64,000 nt of DNA, from the NCBI RefSeq assembly GCF_001273845.1, contig NZ_JHBW01000069.1, forward strand, positions 1 to 64,000. Direction: 5' to 3'. This document shows positions 31,467 to 40,638 of the stretch, in pieces. Made by a program: the position numbers and the translations under genes. How positions within the stretch are numbered: position 1 is the stretch's first letter; each line of letters starts with the position of its first letter. This DNA is from Leucobacter musarum subsp. musarum (GTDB lineage Bacteria > Actinomycetota > Actinomycetes > Actinomycetales > Microbacteriaceae). The notes beneath the pieces were generated by a model. It had not been told where the DNA came from and did not search any database. It was given only the letters and a program-made list of their open reading frames with translations.

Positions 31467-32354
31467 TCACGCCCCCTTCGGCTTGCTCGGGCGACGGCGC
31501 ATCGCGAGTCCGACGAGCGCCATGGAAATCAGCATCAGAACCAGCAGCACCATCGAGACGGCCGCACCCATCGGCTGATTGCGGAACTCGGTGTACAGCG
31601 TCACGATCAAGTTGCCGACGAGCGGATCCTTGCCGCCGCCGAGCAGCACCGGGATCACGAATACGCCCATCGTGGGAATGAAGGTGAGCAGTGCGGCGCC
31701 CAGGATGCCCGGGCTACTGAGGGGCAGGATCACCCGACGGTGCACGCCCCACCAGCTGCAGCCGAGGTCCGTCGCAGCCTCTTTGAGCGAACCGTCGATC
31801 GAACGCATGGAGGCGTAGATCGGGAAGATCGCGGTGGGCAGGAACGAGTAGAGGAGGCCGAGCACCACCGCCACGTTGCTGGGGATCATCGAGAATCCGG
31901 CGATCCCGAATATGCCGAGGATGCCGGCGATCGGGCCGCCCGAACTCAGGATCGTGATCCAGGCGAACGTGCGCACGAGGAAGTCCGTCCAGAACGGGAT
32001 GATGATCAGAAGCAGCAGCAGGCCCTGGCGCCCCTCGGGACGCGACACGATGTAGTACGACGTGAGATACCCGATGATGAGGCAGACGACCGTGTTCAGG
32101 AGCCCCAACCCAATGGAGTAAAGCATCGTCTTGGAGTAGACGGGGTCGAACAGCTTGATGTAGTTGTCGAACGTGAACCCGCCGACGATACCGCCGTAGT
32201 TGTCAGCGAGCGCGAAGCTGTTTCGCGCCACGATGAAGAGCGGCAGAATGCCGAGCAGCACCACGGTCGCAATTCCGGGCACGAGCAGCAGTAGCGCGCC
32301 CCGCTTGGGCCGCTCCTTGCGGCCGGTGTGGATCACCCGTGTCGTCGATGTCAC
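31467..32354 (-). CDS. ABC importer permease, PotB type
   Basis: The product of 295 aa has about six membrane helices and the EAA loop KEAATDLGCSWWGVHRRVILP. Two starts are possible. The GTG at 32354 has a perfect AAGGAG with 5-nt spacing and is preferred; an ATG 14 codons upstream at 32396 has only a weak ribosome site. It is the first gene of the operon potB-potC-potD-potA-nitrilase-RraA-BKACE, all on one strand and spaced by 4 to 93 bp. The 273-bp region upstream must hold the operon promoter, which I could not pinpoint; it contains a doubled TCAGCCGTGCAG near 32612-32640. Confidence 0.9.
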   Translation of the reverse strand: MTSTTRVIHTGRKERPKRGALLLLVPGIATVVLLGILPLFIVARNSFALADNYGGIVGGFTFDNYIKLFDPVYSKTMLYSIGLGLLNTVVCLIIGYLTSYYIVSRPEGRQGLLLLLIIIPFWTDFLVRTFAWITILSSGGPIAGILGIFGIAGFSMIPSNVAVVLGLLYSFLPTAIFPIYASMRSIDGSLKEAATDLGCSWWGVHRRVILPLSSPGILGAALLTFIPTMGVFVIPVLLGGGKDPLVGNLIVTLYTEFRNQPMGAAVSMVLLVLMLISMALVGLAMRRRPSKPKGA

Positions 32355-32627
32355 GTCGCTCCTTCGCAATCGCCTCTGGCTGGTGTCTGCATTCATCTTC
32401 GCCTTCCCCGATCATCGAGATCGGTGCTCGAGCCGCCGAATCCGTCGCGCTCCGAACCAATACCCACGCACATCGCAGAGGGTCATCGGTGCGCGGGCGA
32501 ATGCTCCCGGAATCTCCACGGTGCAATCGGCATGCGCGGGCGAAGCGCGACCGAGCCACCCTACCGACGAGAGGTTTCGCGGACGTGTCGTGTACGGGGA
32601 AACCCGCGCAGGTTCAGCCGTGCAGGA

Positions 32628-34118
32628 TCAGCCGTGCAGCCCGAGCTCGGGCGCGGGCAGGCCGAATTCGTGGCGCAGCGCCGACTGCGCCGCGTACCAG
32701 CCCGACAGACCGTGGACGCCGGGGCCGGGTGGCGCCGATGACGAGGCGAGGTAGATTCCCCGCGACGGGGTGCGCCACGGATCGGTCGAGAGCGTCGGGC
32801 GCGCCACGAGCTGCGGCAGCGTGATGGCTCCGGCGCTGAAGTCGCCGCCGTGGTAATTGCGGTTGTAGCGCGACAGCTCTTCGGCGGTGGTGACGCGCAC
32901 CGCGCGGATGCGATCACGGAACCCGGGGGCGAAGCGCTCGATCTGCGCGATCACCTGCCTCGACACATCGACCGTCGAGCCGCTCGGCACGTGCGTGTAG
33001 CTCCAGATCGCGTGCACGCCGGGGGCGTTGCGACTCGGATCGAACTCAGTGGTCTGCGCGAGTAGCACGTAGGGGCGCTCGGGGTGCAGACCGCGTGAGA
33101 CCTCGCGCTCCGCTGCTGCGACCTCCGGTCGGCTCCCCCCGACATGCACGGTCGGCGCCTGGGCCACCCGCGGGTCGCGCCACGGGATCGGGCCATCGAG
33201 CACGAAATCGACCTTGGTGGCGGCATCGCCGTACGAGAACCGACGCAGCGCGCGACGGTACCGCGCGGGCAGCACGGAGCCGGCGATGCGCTCAAGACCG
33301 CGGGCCGACGTGTCGAAGAGCTTCACCCGGTGTTTGGCGAGCTCGCGCACGTCGTCGATCGCGTGCGACGTCTCAATGCGTCCGCCGTGTGCGAGCAGGT
33401 CGGCCGCGAGTGCATCGGAAATGGCGCGGGATCCCCCCACCGGCACCGGCCACCCCGCCGCGTGGGCGAGCGCGCCGAGCACCACGCCGACGCCCGCCGT
33501 CGCAAGGTTCGGCAGCGTGCCGATGCTGTGGGCCGCAACTCCACCGAGGAGCGCCGGGGCAGCGGCCTCGCGGAATCTCAGATTCCAGAGCGGCGTTCCC
33601 TGTTCGAGCACGCGCAGCCCGGTGACGAGCGCCGCGAGCGGATCACCCGGCCACCGCAGCATCCCTCCCCCGAGCGAGAAATCGACGACACCGTCGAGGC
33701 GTTGCAGCACCGGCCGGAAATAGCGCCCGTAGGCGGTGCCGTCGCGGCCGAGTTCGGCGACCGTGCGCTCGAGGTCGCGGTAGGCGATGGCTGCGCGATC
33801 CGGCGCAGCACCGCGCCCCAGTGACGCGGCGGCACCGTCGAGCGGATTCGCATACGACGCCTCGGGAATCACGAACTCCATGCGACGCTCGATCTCGAAC
33901 GCCCGGAAGAACCCGGTCGCGAGCGCCATGGGGTGAATCGCGGAGCACACATCGTGCAGCACGCCCGGCTCGACGAGTTCGGTCGTGCGCGTGCCGCCGC
34001 CGATCGTCTCTGCGGCCTCGTAGACCGTGACCGGCACACCGGCGCGCGCCAGCGTCACCGCTGCGGCAAGCCCGTTGGGCCCCGCTCCGATGACCGCTGC
34101 ACCGTCGGAAGACTGCAT
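32628..34118 (-). CDS. FAD-dependent NAD(P)-binding oxidoreductase (phytoene-desaturase-like)
   Basis: The product of 496 aa starts MQSSDGAAVIGAGPNGLAAA, where GxGxNG marks the FAD-binding Rossmann fold, followed by YEAAETIGGGTRT (the GG doublet motif). Central and C-terminal parts fit the CrtI/PYROXD2-like amine oxidase superfamily, including the closing IYLASSSAPPGPGVHGLSGW. The redox substrate is unknown. There are no carotenoid genes nearby, so carotenoid desaturation is unlikely. It has no obvious operon partner and appears to be transcribed alone from a leaderless promoter 6 nt upstream. Confidence 0.88.
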   Translation of the reverse strand: MQSSDGAAVIGAGPNGLAAAVTLARAGVPVTVYEAAETIGGGTRTTELVEPGVLHDVCSAIHPMALATGFFRAFEIERRMEFVIPEASYANPLDGAAASLGRGAAPDRAAIAYRDLERTVAELGRDGTAYGRYFRPVLQRLDGVVDFSLGGGMLRWPGDPLAALVTGLRVLEQGTPLWNLRFREAAAPALLGGVAAHSIGTLPNLATAGVGVVLGALAHAAGWPVPVGGSRAISDALAADLLAHGGRIETSHAIDDVRELAKHRVKLFDTSARGLERIAGSVLPARYRRALRRFSYGDAATKVDFVLDGPIPWRDPRVAQAPTVHVGGSRPEVAAAEREVSRGLHPERPYVLLAQTTEFDPSRNAPGVHAIWSYTHVPSGSTVDVSRQVIAQIERFAPGFRDRIRAVRVTTAEELSRYNRNYHGGDFSAGAITLPQLVARPTLSTDPWRTPSRGIYLASSSAPPGPGVHGLSGWYAAQSALRHEFGLPAPELGLHG

Positions 34119-34124
34119 ACTGCG

Positions 34125-34130
34125 ATGGTA
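34125..34130 (-). promoter_or_regulatory. Candidate leaderless -10 of the oxidoreductase
   Basis: TACCAT is followed by six bases and then the ATG at 34118. No ribosome site is present. Confidence 0.45.
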
Positions 34131-34160
34131 GCGGCGAAGCGCGCTCCCCCGCTCGGGCAT

Positions 34161-34253
34161 AAAAATACTCCCCACGCACCCGCTAGAGCCCGAGTACCCT
34201 TGCTTCGTTTCCGACCTGGGGGAGTTCCTCGAGATAGCGCCACGTGGGGAGCC
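34161..34253 (-). ncRNA. ffs: Signal recognition particle RNA, small bacterial (4.5S) type
   Basis: On the minus strand the conserved domain IV hairpin is seen as CAGGTCGGAAACGAAGCA (about 34203-34220), with the GGAA loop and the asymmetric AGCA side that binds Ffh. The outer stem is formed by CTCCCCACG...GCGCTA at the 5' side and TAGCGGG...CGTGGGGAG at the 3' side (near 34251 and 34168). A TATTTTT run (34161-34167) follows as terminator. The molecule would be about 85-90 nt with no Alu domain, as in other actinobacteria. Confidence 0.88.
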
Positions 34254-34261
34254 AGACCAGC

Positions 34262-35164
34262 CTACCGGACGTTTGCACCCGCTGCGACCACGGCGGCGTC
34301 AGCGCACCAACCGTCGAGCCGTACCTGCCCCTCGGTGCGCCCCAGCTCCCAGCGCGCCTCGGGGTGCGCGCAGTACCAGCGCAGCGCGGAGTACAGCGCC
34401 GACGTCGGCACCGTGTACCGCTCGGCGGGAATGATCTGCAGGCGATTCGATACCCCGCTCTGCGGGACGAGTTGGATGAGGATCACCGCGACGTGCTCGC
34501 GCCGCCCCAACCGAGAGACCTGCGCGCGCACGCTCACCACGTCGTTCCACGCGAACTCCGCGTCTCGCCCCGGCACGCGCACGCTGAGCGTCTCCGGGCC
34601 GAACACCACACCGCTCGGCCGCGCCCCGAACCTGCCGTTGCGCACGCTGCGCCAGATCATCAGCCATGCGACCCCGGCCGTCACCAGGCCGAGAGCGCCC
34701 ATCGCGAGCATGCCGAGAAAGAGACCGCCGTCGCTCGCCGTTGCACTCACGATCGGCACGGCTCCGAACACCTGCAGGCCCGCAAACACCGACATGCTGA
34801 GGAAGCCGAGCGCGGCGATCACTGCTGCCGAGACGAACTGCCAGCGGTATGCCCGAGTCGGCGCCACGTGCACCCACGAATCGATCGGCGCGCGCTCAGC
34901 GCGGGTCATCACCACGTGGTTCAGCAGGCGGAAGCGCGCACGCGGCGGCGACTGCGGCGCCAAACCAAAGCAGGTGAGCGCCAGCACCCCGCCGAACAAC
35001 ACGGTGAGCACCGCCTGCAGCGTCTCCCCCGCGCGAGCATTCGCTACGCCTACGTACAGCGCCGCGAGGGCGATGAGCGAACCCGACGCAATCGCGCCAG
35101 CCCGGCTCAAGCCCCCGCGGCCGCCACGCGGAAACGGGTAGGGTTCGAACCCCGCACTGCTCAC
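34262..35164 (-). CDS. Membrane protein of unknown function, coupled to the ABC exporter
   Basis: The product of 300 aa starts at a GTG at 35164 that overlaps the stop of the exporter gene (GTGA). It has about four hydrophobic segments (near residues 22-45, 52-70, 108-135 and 148-172) and a C-terminal soluble part of ~125 residues (VVFGPETLSVRVPGRDAEFAW...), which looks like a compact beta-rich domain. I do not recognise a family. Translational coupling suggests it works with, or modulates, the ABC exporter. The SRP RNA gene begins just after its stop. Confidence 0.75.
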   Translation of the reverse strand: MSSAGFEPYPFPRGGRGGLSRAGAIASGSLIALAALYVGVANARAGETLQAVLTVLFGGVLALTCFGLAPQSPPRARFRLLNHVVMTRAERAPIDSWVHVAPTRAYRWQFVSAAVIAALGFLSMSVFAGLQVFGAVPIVSATASDGGLFLGMLAMGALGLVTAGVAWLMIWRSVRNGRFGARPSGVVFGPETLSVRVPGRDAEFAWNDVVSVRAQVSRLGRREHVAVILIQLVPQSGVSNRLQIIPAERYTVPTSALYSALRWYCAHPEARWELGRTEGQVRLDGWCADAAVVAAGANVR

Positions 35165-37281
35165 GCGGTCGGCGGTGCTTCCGGCTGCCCGCCTGACCCG
35201 GCCGCGGCGTCGCCCGTAGCCGCACCGGGCAGGGTCACCGCACCGGTTTCGGCAGGAGCTCCCCCGGCGAAGATCTCTTCGGCGTGCGCCTCCGCATCCT
35301 CGCCAGCGAACTGCGCCTGGTACAGGGCGTAATAGGCGCCTCGACGAGCCAGCAACTCCTCGTGCGAGCCCTGCTCAACGATGCGGCCGCTTTCCATCAT
35401 GAGGATGGTGTCGGCGTCGCGGATCGTCGAGAGGCGGTGCGCAATGACGAACGACGTGCGGTCGGAGCGCAGCGCGCGCATGGCCTGCTGCACGAGCACC
35501 TCGGTGCGGGTATCGACCGAGGAGGTCGCCTCATCGAGAATCAGCAGCGACGGGTTCGCGATGAACGCGCGCGCGATCGTCAGCAGCTGCCGCTCGCCTG
35601 CGGAGAGCGATGAGCCGTTCTCGCTGATGACCGTGTCGTACCCCTCGGGCAGCTGGCGCACGAAGCGATCGACCATCGTCGCCTCGGCGGCCGCGATCAC
35701 CTCGTCATCGGTCGCGTCGAGGCGACCGTACCGAATGTTCTCGCGGATCGATCCGTCGAAGAGCCAGGCGTCTTGCAGCACCATGCCGACCTGGCTGCGC
35801 AGTTCAGCGCGCGTCAGGTGGGTGATGTCGACGTCGTCGAGCAGAATGCGCCCACCGCTCAGCTCGTAGAACCGCATGACGAGGTTCACGAGCGTCGTCT
35901 TGCCGGCGCCCGTCGGCCCGACAATCGCGACCGTGTGCCCGGGGCGAGCTTCGAGCGAGAGGCCCGCGATGAGCGGCTGATCCGGATCGTAACTGAACGA
36001 CACGTTGTCGAACTCGACGTGGCCGTTCGTGCGCGCGGGGAGCTGCTCCGTGGCCGAATCGGCCTGCTGCTCTTCGGCGTCGAGCAGCTCGAACGTACGC
36101 TCGGCCGACGCGACACCCGACTGCAGCATGTTGGCCATGCCCGCCATCTGCCCGATCGGCTGCGAGAACTCGCGCGAGTACTGGATGAACGCGGTGACAT
36201 CGCCGAGGGTCATCTGGCCAGCGGTAACGCGCAGCGCGCCCGCGACAGCGATGAGCACGTAGCTGAGGTACTGCACGAACTGCATCGCCGGCATGATGGT
36301 GCCCGAGAGCGCCTGCGCGCGGTACGACGCGTCGAAGAGTCCCTCGTTGCGGCGGTCGAACTCCTCGACCATTTCGGCGTCGCGGTTGAAGATGCGCACC
36401 AGCTCGTGGCCGGTGAACGACTCCTCGATGTGCCCGTTGAGATCGCCCGTGTTCTTCCACTGCGCGACGAACAGCTTCTGCGCACGCGAACCCACCACGC
36501 CCGCGATGATGCCCGAAAGCGGCAGTGCGATGAGCGCGATCAGGGCGAGCTGCCACGACACGATGAACATCATCGCGGCGATGCCGATCACGGTGAGCAG
36601 CGACTGCACCAGCTGCGACAGCGCCTGCTGCAGCGCCTGCTGAATGTTGTCGACATCATTCGTGACGCGCGACAGCACGTCGCCGCGCTGACGGCCATCG
36701 AAGTAGCTCAGCGGCAGACGGTTGATCTTCGCCTCGATATCGGCGCGCAGATCAAAGACCACGTCCATGACGAGCCGGTTCAAGATGAATCCCTGCAGCC
36801 ACATGAGCACGGAGGCCACGAGGTAGAGGGAGAGCACGATGAGGATCAGCCGACCGAGCAGACCGAAGTCGATCCCTTCACCCGGAACGATCTTCGATCC
36901 CGAGAGCACATCGGCAAACTGGTCATTGCCCGAATCGCGGGCCGCCTGCACGGCCTGCTCGAGCGTCACGCCCTGCGGCAGCTGCTTGCCGAGGATGCCG
37001 TTGAAGATGACATCCATCGCCTGGCCGAGAATCTTCGGCGCGATGACCGTGAGCACCACGGACGCCACCACGAGCACCACGACGAACGAGAACTGCCACT
37101 TGTGCGGCGCCAGCAGGCCGACCAGTCGCTTCGCCGCGGGCCAGAAGTGCTTGGCCTTCTTCGTCGCCTGACCGCCGAACCAGTCGTCGCCGTCGGGCTG
37201 GTAGTCATCGGGCAGCTCGAACTCCGCCGTGTCGGTCGAAGCCGCGGCCCCGCGCTTTCCGCGCTGTTTCTCGCGTGCCAT
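35161..37281 (-). CDS. ABC exporter half-transporter, catalytic-site subunit
   Basis: The product of 706 aa has an ~55-residue hydrophilic N-terminal extension, a six-helix exporter membrane domain (about residues 60-400) and an ATPase domain with Walker A GPTGAGKT, signature LSAGERQLLTIARA, Walker B LLILDEATSSVD and H-loop IAHRLSTI, all intact. It is the active partner of the preceding half-transporter. The ATG at 37281 overlaps the stop of that gene (TAATG), so the two are made in equal amounts and probably form a heterodimer for drug or lipid export. Confidence 0.93.
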   Translation of the reverse strand: MAREKQRGKRGAAASTDTAEFELPDDYQPDGDDWFGGQATKKAKHFWPAAKRLVGLLAPHKWQFSFVVVLVVASVVLTVIAPKILGQAMDVIFNGILGKQLPQGVTLEQAVQAARDSGNDQFADVLSGSKIVPGEGIDFGLLGRLILIVLSLYLVASVLMWLQGFILNRLVMDVVFDLRADIEAKINRLPLSYFDGRQRGDVLSRVTNDVDNIQQALQQALSQLVQSLLTVIGIAAMMFIVSWQLALIALIALPLSGIIAGVVGSRAQKLFVAQWKNTGDLNGHIEESFTGHELVRIFNRDAEMVEEFDRRNEGLFDASYRAQALSGTIMPAMQFVQYLSYVLIAVAGALRVTAGQMTLGDVTAFIQYSREFSQPIGQMAGMANMLQSGVASAERTFELLDAEEQQADSATEQLPARTNGHVEFDNVSFSYDPDQPLIAGLSLEARPGHTVAIVGPTGAGKTTLVNLVMRFYELSGGRILLDDVDITHLTRAELRSQVGMVLQDAWLFDGSIRENIRYGRLDATDDEVIAAAEATMVDRFVRQLPEGYDTVISENGSSLSAGERQLLTIARAFIANPSLLILDEATSSVDTRTEVLVQQAMRALRSDRTSFVIAHRLSTIRDADTILMMESGRIVEQGSHEELLARRGAYYALYQAQFAGEDAEAHAEEIFAGGAPAETGAVTLPGAATGDAAAGSGGQPEAPPTA

Positions 37282-39017
37282 TACGCCGCCTCCGCCTCTT
37301 CGAGCTGCGACCGCACGATCTCGCGGTACACCTCGCTCGTTTCCAGCAATGTGTCGTGGGTGCCGCGGTCGACGATCTCGCCGTCTTCCACGACCAGAAT
37401 CTGATCGGCCTCCGTAATCGTGGAGACGCGCTGCGCCACGATGATGGTGGTCGCGCCCGCCGTCGCGCTCGGCAGCGCCGCACGGAGTCGAGCGTCGGTC
37501 GCCACATCGAGTGCCGAGAACGAGTCGTCGAACAGGTAGACGCGCGGCTTCGCAACGAGGGCTCGCGCGATCGAGAGTCGCTGGCGCTGGCCGCCCGACA
37601 CGCTCGTGCCGCCCTGGGAAACGGGCTCGTCGAGTCCTTTCTCCTTCTCGCGCACGAAGTCCTCGCCCTGGGCGACGCGCAGCGCTTCCCACAGTTCCGC
37701 TTCGGTGGCGTCGGATCGGCCGAACCGCAGATTCGAACCGATCGTGCCCGAGAACAGGTACGGGCGCTGCGGCACGAGGCTCAACGTCTCCGAGAGCTGC
37801 TCGCGCGTGAGCTGCGACACCTCGGCGCCGTCGACGGTGATGGAACCCGACTGCGGGTCGTACAGACGCAGCATGAGGTTGAGCAGCACGGTCTTGCCGG
37901 CGCCGGTCGATCCGATGATCGCCGTCGTCTTGCCGGGCTCGGCGACGAAGCTCGCGTCACGGATGACGGGCTTCTCCGCCCCGGGGAACCCGAACGTGAC
38001 ACCCGAGAACTCGACGCGGCCGGCCTGCGGGGTCGGCGCTGAGGCCTGCTCCGGGAACGCCAGCGTCGACTCCGTATCGAGCAGCTCGCGGATACGCTCC
38101 GCGCACACCACGGCGCGCGGAATCATCATGGTCATGAAGACGCCCATCATCACGGCCATCAGGATCTGCAGCAGGTACTGCAGGAACGCGGTGAGCGAGC
38201 CGACCTCGACGAGCCCCTCGTCGACCCGGTGCCCGCCGAACCACAGCACTGCGGCGGTGGCGAAGTGCAGCACCATCATGATGACGGGGAACATCAGCAC
38301 GAAGACCTGGCCGACCTTGACCGAGACCTCGGTGATGTTGCGGTTGGCGACCTCGTAGCGGTCGCTCTCGAAGTTCTCGCGCACGAAGGCGCGCACGACG
38401 CGAATGCCCATGATCTGCTCGCGCAGCACGCTGTTGATCGCATCAACGCGGGTCTGCATCGTACGGAAGAGCGGCAGCAGGAACCAGACGAGGAAGCTCA
38501 CGATGACGGCGAGCACCGCGACCGACACCCAGACGAGCCACGACATTCCAGCGTCTTCGCGCAGCGCCATGATGATGCCGCCGATCGCCATGATGGGCGC
38601 GGTGACCATGAAGTTCAGGGTCATCAGCACGAGCATCTGGACCTGCTGCACATCGTTCGTGCCGCGCGTGATCAGCGTGCCGGCGCCGAACTTCGTCGCC
38701 TCGAGCGTGCTCAGCGAATCGACCTTGCGGTACACCTCTCGCCGCAGATCGCGGCCGATGCCCATCGACGTGCGCGCTCCGAAATACACGGCCGCGATGG
38801 CCGTGATGACTTGACCGAGCGACACGATCAGCATCATGCCGCCGGTGCTCCAGATGAACGCGGTGTCGCCCTGGGCGATGCCTTGATCGATGATCTGCGC
38901 GTTCAGACTCGGAAGCGCGAGCGCGGCGATGGTCGACAGCAACTGCAACACCAGCACCGCGGCGACGAACGGCCAGTACCGTTTCGCGTGTCGGAGTGTC
39001 AGAGCGATGAGGGCCAC
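37281..39017 (-). CDS. ABC exporter half-transporter, degenerate-site subunit
   Basis: The product of 578 aa starts at a GTG at 39017 with AAAGGA upstream. It has six membrane helices (about residues 1-310), then an ATPase domain with Walker A GSTGAGKT and signature VSGGQRQRLSIARA. The catalytic Glu after Walker B is Asp (YLFDDSFSALD) and the H-loop His is Gln (VAQRVSTI). These two changes are the mark of the inactive site in heterodimeric exporters such as TM287/288 and BmrCD. It pairs with the next gene. Confidence 0.93.
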   Translation of the reverse strand: MALIALTLRHAKRYWPFVAAVLVLQLLSTIAALALPSLNAQIIDQGIAQGDTAFIWSTGGMMLIVSLGQVITAIAAVYFGARTSMGIGRDLRREVYRKVDSLSTLEATKFGAGTLITRGTNDVQQVQMLVLMTLNFMVTAPIMAIGGIIMALREDAGMSWLVWVSVAVLAVIVSFLVWFLLPLFRTMQTRVDAINSVLREQIMGIRVVRAFVRENFESDRYEVANRNITEVSVKVGQVFVLMFPVIMMVLHFATAAVLWFGGHRVDEGLVEVGSLTAFLQYLLQILMAVMMGVFMTMMIPRAVVCAERIRELLDTESTLAFPEQASAPTPQAGRVEFSGVTFGFPGAEKPVIRDASFVAEPGKTTAIIGSTGAGKTVLLNLMLRLYDPQSGSITVDGAEVSQLTREQLSETLSLVPQRPYLFSGTIGSNLRFGRSDATEAELWEALRVAQGEDFVREKEKGLDEPVSQGGTSVSGGQRQRLSIARALVAKPRVYLFDDSFSALDVATDARLRAALPSATAGATTIIVAQRVSTITEADQILVVEDGEIVDRGTHDTLLETSEVYREIVRSQLEEAEAA

Positions 39018-39321
39018 GAGGATCCTTTCTCCACTTTGCACCGAATTTCCGGGCACGCGGAGCGTGCTCGACGGAACGGCGCAGCCGAAACACAGTACCA
39101 AGCGCATTGCAGAAGCGCTAGTATACCGACCCTAACTTCGGTCTGCTGACCCTGGTTCGAGGTCCCGCAGCACCCGCGCACCGCCACATCCCCCTAAGTT
39201 CCTGCCGAAAGCACCCCTTCGCTTCGAGTGCACCAGAGAATCACACGCGATCTCGAGCCAAACCGGTGCACTCGGCGAAGTGGGAGCCGAGTCGGGGGCG
39301 CCGGGAGGGCGCGGGCGCACC
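39018..39321. other. Intergenic region upstream of the ABC exporter
   Basis: No gene is seen in these ~300 bases. A TATACT box on the minus strand (39120-39125) could be the -10 of the exporter operon and would give a leader of about 95 nt. No convincing -35, operator or attenuator was found. Confidence 0.35.
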
Positions 39322-39362
39322 AAAAAAGGAGGGCAGGATCACCTCAGGTGATCCTGCCCTCC
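39322..39362 (-). terminator. Rho-independent terminator of rplJ-rplL
   Basis: A perfect 16-bp stem (39328-39343 and 39347-39362, GGAGGGCAGGATCACC and its complement) with a 3-nt loop is followed on the minus strand by six T (39322-39327). This is a textbook intrinsic terminator, 40 bp after the rplL stop. Confidence 0.95.
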
Positions 39363-39402
39363 CGACAATGCAGCTCAGCGAGTGAGCCTCATCGAAAAAA
39401 AC

Positions 39403-39783
39403 TTAGACGAGCTTGACGCCCGCGCCTGCCTCTTCGAGCTTTGCCTTCGCCTCTTCAGCGGCTTCCTTCTTCGCGCCCTCGAGCACGTTCTTGGGAGCCT
39501 CCTCGACGAGAGCCTTTGCCTCGCCCAGGCCCAGGCCGGTCAGCTCGCGCACAACCTTGATGACCTGGATCTTCTTGTCGCCAGCCGACTCGAGGACGAC
39601 GTCGAACTCGTCCTTCTCCTCGACAGCCTCAGCAGCGCCGGCAGCCGGAGCAGCAGCAACTGCGACGGGAGCAGCAGCGGAAACGTCGAAGGTCTCCTCG
39701 AACGCCTTGACGAACTCCGAGAGCTCGATGAGGGTGAGCTCCTTGAACTGTGCGAGCAGCTCTTCGGTGGAAAGCTTAGCCAT
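39403..39783 (-). CDS. rplL: Ribosomal protein bL12 (L7/L12)
   Basis: The product of 126 aa forms the flexible stalk of the large subunit that recruits translation factors. It has an N-terminal dimerisation helix region ([26 protein letters not shown]), an Ala/Gly-rich hinge around residues 55-65 and the C-terminal factor-binding domain ([21 protein letters not shown]). The ATG has AAGGAG upstream. It follows rplJ by 77 bp in the usual operon. Confidence 0.98.
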   Translation of the reverse strand: MAKLSTEELLAQFKELTLIELSEFVKAFEETFDVSAAAPVAVAAAPAAGAAEAVEEKDEFDVVLESAGDKKIQVIKVVRELTGLGLGEAKALVEEAPKNVLEGAKKEAAEEAKAKLEEAGAGVKLV

Positions 39784-39860
39784 GATGTATCTCCTTGATG
39801 TGTGCCCGCACGCGGTGCGTACGAGCGGGTTTTTTCAACCGATCCGGCGTGAGCCGAGTC

Positions 39861-40370
39861 TTAAGCGTCCTGCTTCTCCTGCAGCGCGCCGAAGCCGCGA
39901 GCGGCCTTAGCGGGCAGGGCGGCGAACAGCTGTGCAGCACCGACCAGAGCAGCCTGCATAGCGCCGGCGGCCTTAGCCAACAGCACCTCGCGGCTCTCGA
40001 GATCGGCAAGCTTGCCTACCTCAGCGGCGGTCAGGGCGTTGCCATCGAAGTAGCCCGCCTTCACCACCAAAAGAGGGTGTGCCTTGGCGAAGTCACGCAG
40101 CGACTTTGCGACCGCAACGGTGTCACCGTGCACGAAGGCGAGAGCCGAAGGACCGGCCAGCTCGTCATCGAATGCGGTGATCCCGGCGTTGTTAGCCGCA
40201 ATCTTCGTCAGCGTGTTCTTCGCCACAGCGTACGTCGCGTGCTCACGGATGCTGTTGCGGAGTTCCCGCAGTTCAGCAACCGAAAGACCGCGGTACTCAG
40301 TCAGCAGAACGGCGCTCGACTCTTCAAACTTCTGCTGAAGATCGGCGACCGTAGCGTCCTTCGTAGCCAT
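39861..40370 (-). CDS. rplJ: Ribosomal protein uL10
   Basis: The product of 169 aa anchors the L7/L12 dimers on the ribosome and binds its own mRNA leader for autoregulation. Its N-terminus, MATKDATVADLQQKFEESSA, and the YRGLSVAELRELR segment are typical. The C-terminal helix that binds L12 is the Ala-rich end (AALPAKAARGFGALQEK). The ATG at 40370 has AGGGAGC upstream. Expression is probably controlled by the L10 leader and hairpin just upstream. Confidence 0.97.
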   Translation of the reverse strand: MATKDATVADLQQKFEESSAVLLTEYRGLSVAELRELRNSIREHATYAVAKNTLTKIAANNAGITAFDDELAGPSALAFVHGDTVAVAKSLRDFAKAHPLLVVKAGYFDGNALTAAEVGKLADLESREVLLAKAAGAMQAALVGAAQLFAALPAKAARGFGALQEKQDA

Positions 40371-40472
40371 GGCGCTCCCTAGCTTGTCGTACCCAAGCGA
40401 CGGACGTCGCTCGGGGGCCGCGCCGCACAGAGCTTTCAGTCGGGGCTTCCACATGAGAAGCCACCAGAAACC

Positions 40473-40503
40473 AAAAAAGCTCCGGCGCGCACGCACGGAG
40501 CTT
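40473..40503 (-). terminator. Attenuator-like hairpin before rplJ
   Basis: On the minus strand, AAGCTCCG (40503-40496) pairs with CGGAGCTT (40484-40477) and runs into a tract of six T (40478-40473). It stands about 100 nt before rplJ and downstream of the L10-binding leader. It can therefore act as a premature terminator in L10-dependent attenuation. Confidence 0.7.
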
Positions 40504-40529
40504 CAGAAGTTCAGGATCGGGATCCGTCA

Positions 40530-40620
40530 CTCAAGGAGATCTGCACCTGCGCTGGTCTCCGCTTACGCGGACGTTCTGGATTCCTTGCGGAATCTACCGG
40601 CGGTCTTGGGCCGTGGGAAA
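40530..40620 (-). ncRNA. L10 leader (ribosomal protein autoregulatory mRNA element)
   Basis: The minus strand reads CCCAAGACCGCCGGTAGATT followed by the hairpins GATTCCGCAAGGAATC and GTCCGCGTAAGCGGAGAC. The AGACCGCCGG kink-turn-like segment and the paired hairpins are the pattern of the bacterial L10 leader bound by L10-(L12)4. It lies between the presumed promoter and the attenuator-like hairpin. The family call rests on this pattern, not on a covariance search. Confidence 0.7.
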
Positions 40621-40625
40621 CTCTA
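40620..40625 (-). promoter_or_regulatory. Candidate -10 of rplJ-rplL
   Basis: TAGAGT on the minus strand would start transcription a few bases before the L10 leader. With an 18-bp spacer the -35 position (40644-40649) falls on TTTGCG, at the edge of the palindromic element. Confidence 0.45.
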
Positions 40626-40638
40626 CCATTCGTCTCTT

